This document shows, piece by piece, positions 34,386 through 64,000 of a stretch of DNA of 64,000 nucleotides; positions within the stretch are counted from its first letter, which is position 1; every line of letters begins with the position of its first letter. The notes beneath the pieces were generated by a model that was not told where the DNA came from, searched no databases, and saw nothing but the letters and a program-made list of their open reading frames with translations. This DNA comes from Diphasiastrum complanatum (Eukaryota > Streptophyta > Lycopodiopsida > Lycopodiales > Lycopodiaceae): positions 39,860,527-39,924,526 of the forward strand of contig CM055104.1 in NCBI GenBank assembly GCA_029204225.1. Reading direction: 5' to 3'. The position numbers and the translations under genes were made by a program.

Positions 34386-34397
34386 GCTCTGATACCA
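34386..34397 (-). mobile_element. Primer-binding site of the Copia remnant
   Basis: On the + strand it reads GCTCTGATACCA, the complement of the plant initiator-Met site. It abuts the expected LTR end (- strand ...TTGTCA). Confidence 0.85.
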
Positions 34398-36354
34398 TGA
34401 CAAAATTTTACAGCAAAATAAATCCCAATAAATCCTAAAAGTGATGGAGGATGCACAAATCAAAGATCTAGATCCAAACTATGAGCTAGAATCAAGACTA
34501 GCTACCAAAACTAGCTAATTTGGCATTTAACTCCACAATGGCCACATAGATTTGATCAAATACATAAAAGTAAAGTTCAACAAGCTTCTCAAACTTGTAA
34601 TCAACTTCAGTACCTTCCAAAGCATGTAATTAATGCATAAAATCACTCACATCCAATAGCTATAACTCGCCACCCAAAGACAATGTTGATAGAAGTGGAA
34701 AAACGCAATTTTTTTCCATATTTGGATGGAGATCTCATCATACATTTATACATTCCAAGTTCGGATCTGAGCATATTAGGGCACCTATGAACTTATCATA
34801 CCCTAACCCCAACATCTAACCTAATAGGTCATTGGATCCACCCTAACTTTGGGTCAAGATCTCAAGATCCAAAACAATGTAAAACATGCTATTTTTAGAT
34901 CCTAAAATTTCTCTAGCCTATCTAAACACATTTTGGCCTCATTTCAAAGATGCTATTACAATGAAATATGAGGAATGAAGTCTTTGGAAAGCATCATATG
35001 TGATTTGGCACGTGTGGCATCTATTTACATGGCCTTCTTGCCAATTACAATGCATGTGACCAAAAATGGTCAAGCCAGAATTGTAAAATTTCAATAACTA
35101 GATTATCTTATTTCAAGAAATGTATTGTGTTTAGTCAAGCATGATTCATCATAAGTGCCTAACAAAAGGCTGCATTCTCCTTAAGTGCCATAAAACCATT
35201 CCATTCTGGATAATTACGTGCATTTCTGCAAACCCTAAAACGCGTCATCTCTTTGGTTATCATAGTGCTCAAAGATACTAACACTTTCAATGTTTCATAG
35301 AACCTCTTTATGTTATGGCCGAAACAAACCGGTATGAATTGATAATTTTCATAAGCAAATCATTTTCATGTCCATAATCCATAACATGATTATGAGACAA
35401 ACCTAGTGTTTATTGGATGGCCTTCTGAAAATTATCATGAGTTATGCTTGAGTAGAATAAGAATCAACTAGAAAGCATCAAAAGTTAATTTCCCAATTGC
35501 TTCTAAAAGAAAGATCCAATTGATGAAATTATTATGCAAGGATTGTACACAAAGTACATGTTTGCGTAACGATCAAAAGTTATGTTGTTGGTCCTTGAAA
35601 CCTAATATTGATGTAGACTCAAGATTAGCAAGAACCACAAAAATCTTAATCACTATTGAATGATATAATCTCCACCAATGTCATGAAATTTCGAAAGTTT
35701 GAATTTGTCTAAATTACAAAAAAATTGGCACATTAATAATGAGACTCACATCATAATTTTCAAATCCAATCACTTCTGATCGACTCACATCATCTTATTT
35801 TGTTGTGTTGTTTTCATTGTGGATAGTGAAAGGGGATTTGGTGTGATTTTGTATGATATTACATGATTGAAAATTAGTCTGTCCAAATGTTTAGGTCTAC
35901 ACAATTTGTTTAGAGCAATTTGTTATGATGTCCTTTTGGAAGAGCAAGAGGTTGGTCTTGTTTTGCTTCATCACCACAAAGTGAAAATTGGCAATTTGGA
36001 GCTACAAAGAGGCATTGAAATGGAATCCAAAGTTCAAAGCATTGAGGATTACTTTTTGCCGGTTACTAAAGGCTTGAATAAGGGCAAGGGCAAAGGAACC
36101 ACAAGGATTTTCTTTTATGTCCTACCTTACTCATCTTATATCATGTTTGAGTAATATCATGTCACAAAAACAATGTTTCAATCAATAGCTTACAAGCCAC
36201 ATAAAGACAATTTATGTAGAAAAAGCTCCAATGCAATTCACTTAAGTTCTCTCATCAACATATAGATTGAATTGATCCAAGATATATCTTGAAGAACTGA
36301 AATATAATATTAGGGTTTACTACGTCCAACCTACACTAACTTAATTATGTCTTA
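34398..36354 (-). mobile_element. Presumed Copia LTR and unassigned sequence
   Basis: The LTR of the gag-bearing remnant must begin at 34398 on this strand and extend to higher coordinates. A Copia RNase H remnant in the same orientation stops at the far end of this stretch. One possible reading is pol end-LTR-PBS-gag, as in tandem elements sharing one LTR. I could not find the TG end or a polypurine tract to prove it. Confidence 0.35.
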
Positions 36355-36740
36355 TATCAAGGCTCCTTGATCAATGTCATAACCTCTTGGGATCTCCCCA
36401 AATTATTAGATTTGATAATGTGCAGCTCCATCAACAACCATTTGATCCATAAAAGCTCCTTGGTGAGGATAGTTACTGCCTTATATTCAACTCCAACAAA
36501 GAGTGAGATAGTTGCTTGTTTCTTCGATAGCCAAGATATGGCTCCTTCACCTATAAAAGTCACAAAAGCACTTGTGGATTTTCAATTCACCTTACAACCT
36601 ACAAAATCAAAACTTGAGAAGGCATGTAAGCATATCACATCACTCCTATATAGTAAGCCAAGGTCGAGTGCACCCAAGAGGTATTTAAGTATCCTTTTCC
36701 AATCATACATGGAGGGATCTTGCATGAATAAACTCAAACA
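36355..36740 (-). pseudogene. Copia RT/RNase H remnant
   Basis: Read on the - strand it gives KRILKYLLGALDLGLLY, then after a stop KSTSAFVTFIGEGAISWLS, then KKQATISL and KELLWIKWLLMELHI. This order is typical of the RT-RNase H junction of Copia pol. The usual STEAEY box is replaced by a diverged sequence and there is an in-frame stop, so it is dead. Confidence 0.8.
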
Positions 36741-39723
36741 CTATAACTAAAATGACTTTCCACAAAGAATGATTGGATGACTTCAATCTCTCACTAGCTT
36801 CCAACAAAAAACTAAAATGGATGACATTTTTATGAAAGTAGTAAAATTTTTTATCTAGATCATGATCAACTATTGCATTAGCATTTTTTATTTGGTATAT
36901 TGGTCCAAGTGTTTTGTTTTTTAATTCACTCTATAAGTTGGAGTCGCAAAATTTGTTAGGTGCTTTTGTTCAGAAGAAGTTTTTGAGTGTTCCTTCCACC
37001 TCCTATTTACTATTCTTTTTTTCTTTGACCATACTGTGTTCAATTTCAATATAATCATGGCTTGAGTTTCAATCTACGAGTGTTCGATGGAGTTTCTACT
37101 TTTATATTAATGCTAATTGGCACTCAAGTAACCCATGATGATGAGGTTATTGGTTCTTGGACATGACATGGTTGGCTTTTCCTTTAATATCGAACAACAG
37201 TTTTTGACATACTTCTAAATTATGACATTATCGGATTGAAGGAAATTCGTCTACCACCAGTTTGATTGCAATCTTTTGCTTGATTGCAAGTGCAATTCAA
37301 GGTTGACTACAATATATACATTACTTAATTGAATGCTTGTTGCAAATCTAACTTCATACTAGAAACAATTGCCTCTTGAGTCTTGTCCTAACAACCAAGC
37401 CCTTAGGGCCAATTACTAGAAATCTGCAAACCCTGGCATGCTTCTATAGGACACGTGCCTACAAAAGTAGGCCCCATTTCGCTTTCTAGATTGTTGTTTA
37501 CTCAATAGCAAGCACTACCTAGGCCCCTCCATCTCCCTCTTAGTTATGTTTTATCTCCCTCTCAAATAACTCTAAAATGAGCTAGAAAGACACCAATTTC
37601 AATCTTCAACCTTACGGAGTTCACCCACCAAGTCTTAGATCATCAACTTCATCATGCATAGCACGAACCATTCCCTACTCACTTTGTCAATGTCCAAGAG
37701 TAGGACTAGACCACATGCACAAACATACATCTGAAACAAACCCAATACCATTCCTTCCTTTGGGAGGTCCCACCTCATATTGGATAAAGATATACCCTAG
37801 ATGTTCAAAAATCTTGACTAGCCTTGATTCATGGGCTGGAAATGACATGCTAGGTCTTGAATGAAAAAGTTGTGCCCAGCCAAAAAATTCATAAGCCACT
37901 AGACCTTTTCACTATGGAGGCACCTTTTGTTGCAAAGAAAATATATGGCATCAGAAACAAAAGCCCCCTGAATGACAGCATGGACACTTTGGATCACTGA
38001 GTTCCTAGCCTCTCACCTCTCCTCCTACAAGCGTGTGACATGAGTGAACTGTCCAATTTCAATCTCCTCGTATTGCAAGTCAATTCTATAATATATTCTT
38101 TCAAGGAAATTATCTAGTTGTTTATCAGACTATGTTGATTGATTTTGGCATTGTCTTTTTAATCTTTGTATTTTTTGTATTTTACTCCTCTAGGAACACT
38201 GACTGGGCATCTAAAAAAGAATCATATTGACAAGCATAAACTTTTTTTATTAAATAGAAATATCAAAATATTTATGTAATAATTAGTTGAAATACTGAAC
38301 ATTATTGATTATCAAAGCAAATAACATTCTGAATGTAGTCTAATCATTGCAACAGAATAAGACTATCTATAGAGCCAAAAGTTTATGGCAGGGCAATTTT
38401 CCAAGTTTCATTGTGCTTTTCATGATCACGTATAGGGGGGTCAAGCATAAGTCTTTTTTATCGCACGTGTATCATGCTTTATGGAGTTAGGGGTCATTGT
38501 CTACTTTAATCACAATCCCAAAAGTTAGTTACAATACGAGAACGAGGTTGTTATGGGGCAGCAAAGGCCAGAATAGATGGATTGAATCTAGTTGGAGATT
38601 GAGAGAAAATGTGTGTCGCATAGTAGTATTTGGACTCGTCCAAATATTTTGAAATCAATAATTTTGGGGCCCCGAGACTCTGAAAGAGGTGCCCCAAAAC
38701 GTGTCCATGGGCTCACCTAAACAAAATACAACTTTAGGGCATGTTGCTTATCCAGTATCTTGGCGCATACTTCTATTGTGCGTTTCTTATTCAGTGATGG
38801 TCCAAGTTTGTTGGTGGTTGTCCAATGTGGCAATGTTGATTATGGCCCCTTATGTAAATTATTAGGTGGTGTTCTGCATGAAAAATGACAACTTTTGTTA
38901 TTTACATAGGTTGAGCGATTTTGTTGCTTTTACATGCTCGTCCAGCCACCCCTTTTTTTGGTTGAACCAACCACTTTTTTGATATGTCTAACCCCTCACT
39001 TGTTCATGGGTCAAAACCCTCAAAAGGCTAAACAATCAAGGCAATGTTTCAAATATTTGAAATCTGCAATTCAATCACATTTCAGATTTGTTTCACACGT
39101 TTAACTGCTACTATGCATGATGTTAGTTTCGATTGGGAGATGGAGATAAGATTTGTCAAAACAAATAAGATATTTCAATGGAAAGTGCTAAATGGTGCCT
39201 TGCCGTCAAAGACAAGTTAGATTAAAATTTCCATCTCACTGAAACATGTCTTATTGTAGTAGAGGCAAAGAATAATTTCATCATTTACTTTTTGGGCTAT
39301 GACATCAGAGATTGGATATACATCTATGGCAGAGTTTGAATACAACTGTTTGAAGACAAGGTTCTGAAAGAACATGATAAATTTGGCAGAATAGAAGCTT
39401 AATGATTTTTTTAAACAAAGATTTGGTCACCACACCTCCAAAACAAGACAAAATTAACAAAACTCCAAACAACCCTAAAGGAATGAATATATCTCTGATA
39501 GCATGAATTATCCTTTTCTACAGCATTTTGATTCACAGCTACATATTCATGGATAGAACTTATTCGTCAAAACTCTAACAACGCAAGACAACTCTTCCAG
39601 CTTCAAATAGCTTATTAATATATAATAATATAGTGCTGACCAAACTTGCTTGATAACAATTCAAATCGAAACATGCAAGAAGACAAGGTACCTTCTTGGA
39701 AAAGCACCCTTTCCACAGATACA
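36741..39723. other. Spacer downstream of TH1
   Basis: No gene recognised. The last few hundred bases before 39723 should hold the TH1 3' UTR (read on the - strand). I saw no TPP-riboswitch core there. Confidence 0.5.
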
Positions 39724-62840
<23,117 letters not shown>

Positions 62841-63194
62841 CTGAATCATCACAAACAGAAAAAAAAAGTAGATGACCATACACTTTGTCGACTACTACTC
62901 AATAGAAAAAAATGCAGTTCTATGAAATCAACATGTACAAACTTCATAAATGTTAGACTATATTCTAATGGAGGTTAGGGCCATTGTGTAGCCTCAAGGA
63001 TGCTCCTTGCCATGAAGAAATGACATATGTTTTGTGGTGATTTCAAATGCTGTTGGGCTGAATCGAACAATCAAGACCATTGAACACTTTCAAATCTGGA
63101 AAACAGATGACAGCCAGAAAACAACAATCCTCAAGAAAGAGAAAGCTAAAATTGAGAGAGAAAACTCAAAGCTTGTATTGCAAAAATGAATCCC
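62841..63194. other. TH1 upstream intron, unassigned
   Basis: No exon for the missing kinase N-terminus is recognisable. The part nearest 63200 is probably the LTR region of the Copia remnant. Confidence 0.5.
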
Positions 63195-63790
63195 TCACAA
63201 TTCTCCTAACGAACGTAACTCCTCATGGGAGTGAATATGAAGTGTCAAACGTGCATGGACTCTAAAGGCCATTATTAAAATGGGCCCAGGCCCCATGAAC
63301 TTACAAGGTGAATTAACATTAAAAATAAAGGCCCCAATGGGTATATAACACTGGTAGGGTCTAAGTTTAACATTAAACTTGACATTAGACCATAGAAACT
63401 TATATAGGTGCGAGTTTCTATTTCTAATACTCTCCTTTAATGACAAGCTTGTTTTCTTTGACCCCAAGCCAATATCGAAATTTTTCAAATTTGTCCCATG
63501 ATAAGCTTTTTGTAAATATGTGTCCGCAACTTGGTCATCGGTGGAGCAATAAATAAGCTCCAACTCTCCTGCTAGAACCTTCTCACAAATGAAATGGTAG
63601 TGTATTTCAATATGTTTGGTGCGTGCAAGGAAAACAGGATTTTTTGCAACCTGGATGCCGCTTTGATTGTCACAAAATAGCTGTGTTGGAGATTGATGCA
63701 AGCCGCAATCTTCCAACAAGGTGCGCAGCCAAACACATTCGCAAGTGGCTGTTGCTGCAACTCTATAAGATGTGATGGGTATAATGTCTG
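63195..63790 (-). pseudogene. Copia RNase H end with polypurine tract and LTR start
   Basis: On the - strand: SYRVAATATCECVWLRTLLE, DCGLHQ, FCDNQSGIQVAKNPVFLART, KHIEIHYHFICEKVLAGELE, LIYCSTDDQVAD. This is the C-terminal part of Copia RNase H. A purine-rich ttaaaggagagt (about 63438-63427) follows, then tattagaaatag, where an LTR with its TG mutated to TA would begin. The catalytic start of RNase H is missing. Confidence 0.8.
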
Positions 63791-64000
63791 GAGGTGGCCT
63801 CGGTAGCTACTGCTGACATCGCCAAAAAGGACGTCTCTGTGACGTGGCTCTACGGGCAACATGAGTAGTACGTCGTCTCTGGTCTCTGTGTAATAGAGAG
63901 TCACTGTCGTCGCCACTATCATCATCAGTCCGTGATCTACGGCGGGAGAAGTACGATTCTGGAGCTGTGTATCAAGGTTAACAGATGGCTGGTGTAGGTT
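63791..64000 (-). mobile_element. Possible LINE ORF2 tail fragment
   Basis: On the - strand one frame reads DDDSGDDSDSLLHRDQRRRT and THVARRATSQRRPF. The same acidic-then-arginine-rich composition closes ORF2 of the LINEs here (for example SDNDDDDIPPHRW in LINE E). There is no 3' hairpin, and the window ends here. The assignment rests on composition and context. Confidence 0.4.

Larger units (their letters stand above)
32239..34397 (-). mobile_element. Copia element remnant: PBS, gag, protease, start of integrase region
   Basis: Read on the - strand. The primer-binding site TGGTATCAGAGC (34397-34386) is followed by a leader and then an intact gag frame (33599-32835). A decayed zinc knuckle (CYYCSKMWH, about 32830) comes next, then the protease motif WWIDSGASSHMSG (about 32690). 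The last piece is the pre-integrase motif LWHKRLGHIN (about 32320). Integrase core, RT and RNase H do not follow: the element stops at the AT-rich spacer. An LTR should end at 34398, but its far end could not be placed. Confidence 0.85.

Noticed and set aside
35867-36154. 95-residue open frame with a Lys/Gly-rich end
   Set aside because: No family recognised. It sits between Copia remnants and has no splice context.
39400-39723. Possible TPP riboswitch in the TH1 3' region
   Set aside because: I looked for the CTGAGA and ACCTGA-type core on the - strand and found none. Known plant TPP riboswitches are mainly in THIC.

Overview
This window looks like nuclear DNA of a land plant with a large, repeat-rich genome. 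It has split genes with GT-AG introns from 100 bp to about 21 kb, plant-type LTR retrotransposons primed by initiator-Met tRNA, and a bifunctional thiamine gene of the plant TH1 type. Its LINEs carry an L1/Tx1-like ORF1. A fern or other non-flowering lineage would fit; that is an impression, not a demonstration.

Two real host genes are present, arranged tail to tail. The first is a complete proline iminopeptidase gene on the + strand (8210-29737). I assembled its ten exons by splice sites and reading phase into a 351-residue protein with an intact Ser-Asp-His triad. The second is most of TH1, the HMP-phosphate kinase/thiamine-phosphate synthase, on the - strand (62840 down to 39724). Six exons give 392 contiguous residues, and the N-terminal exons lie beyond the right edge.

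Almost everything else is mobile DNA. 1-8 kb: an LTR with primer-binding site, a cluster of short hAT-like elements with 8-bp duplications, and the interior of a non-coding LTR element. 9.5-18.7 kb, inside PIP intron 1: a head-to-tail pile of LINEs, each ending in a microsatellite. 20-20.7 kb and 41.1-41.6 kb: more hAT-like elements. 32.2-36.7 kb: degraded Copia pieces on the - strand. 43-54.6 kb, inside the 20.9-kb TH1 intron: CA-rich microsatellites, a second LINE pile, and a young chromovirus-type Gypsy element with 5-bp duplications nested in an older Gypsy remnant. 54.7-58.5 kb: a non-coding LTR element whose interior matches 5.6-6.66 kb. The right edge carries a Copia RNase H remnant next to a LINE tail.

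The points I find most interesting are these: a 3'-terminal hairpin in the LINEs whose stem varies with compensatory changes; LINE insertion into the microsatellite tails of earlier LINEs; hAT-like elements with the same tips but a different palindromic word in each; an apparent GC-AG splice site on the 14-kb PIP intron; and two related non-coding LTR elements sharing a conserved interior block.
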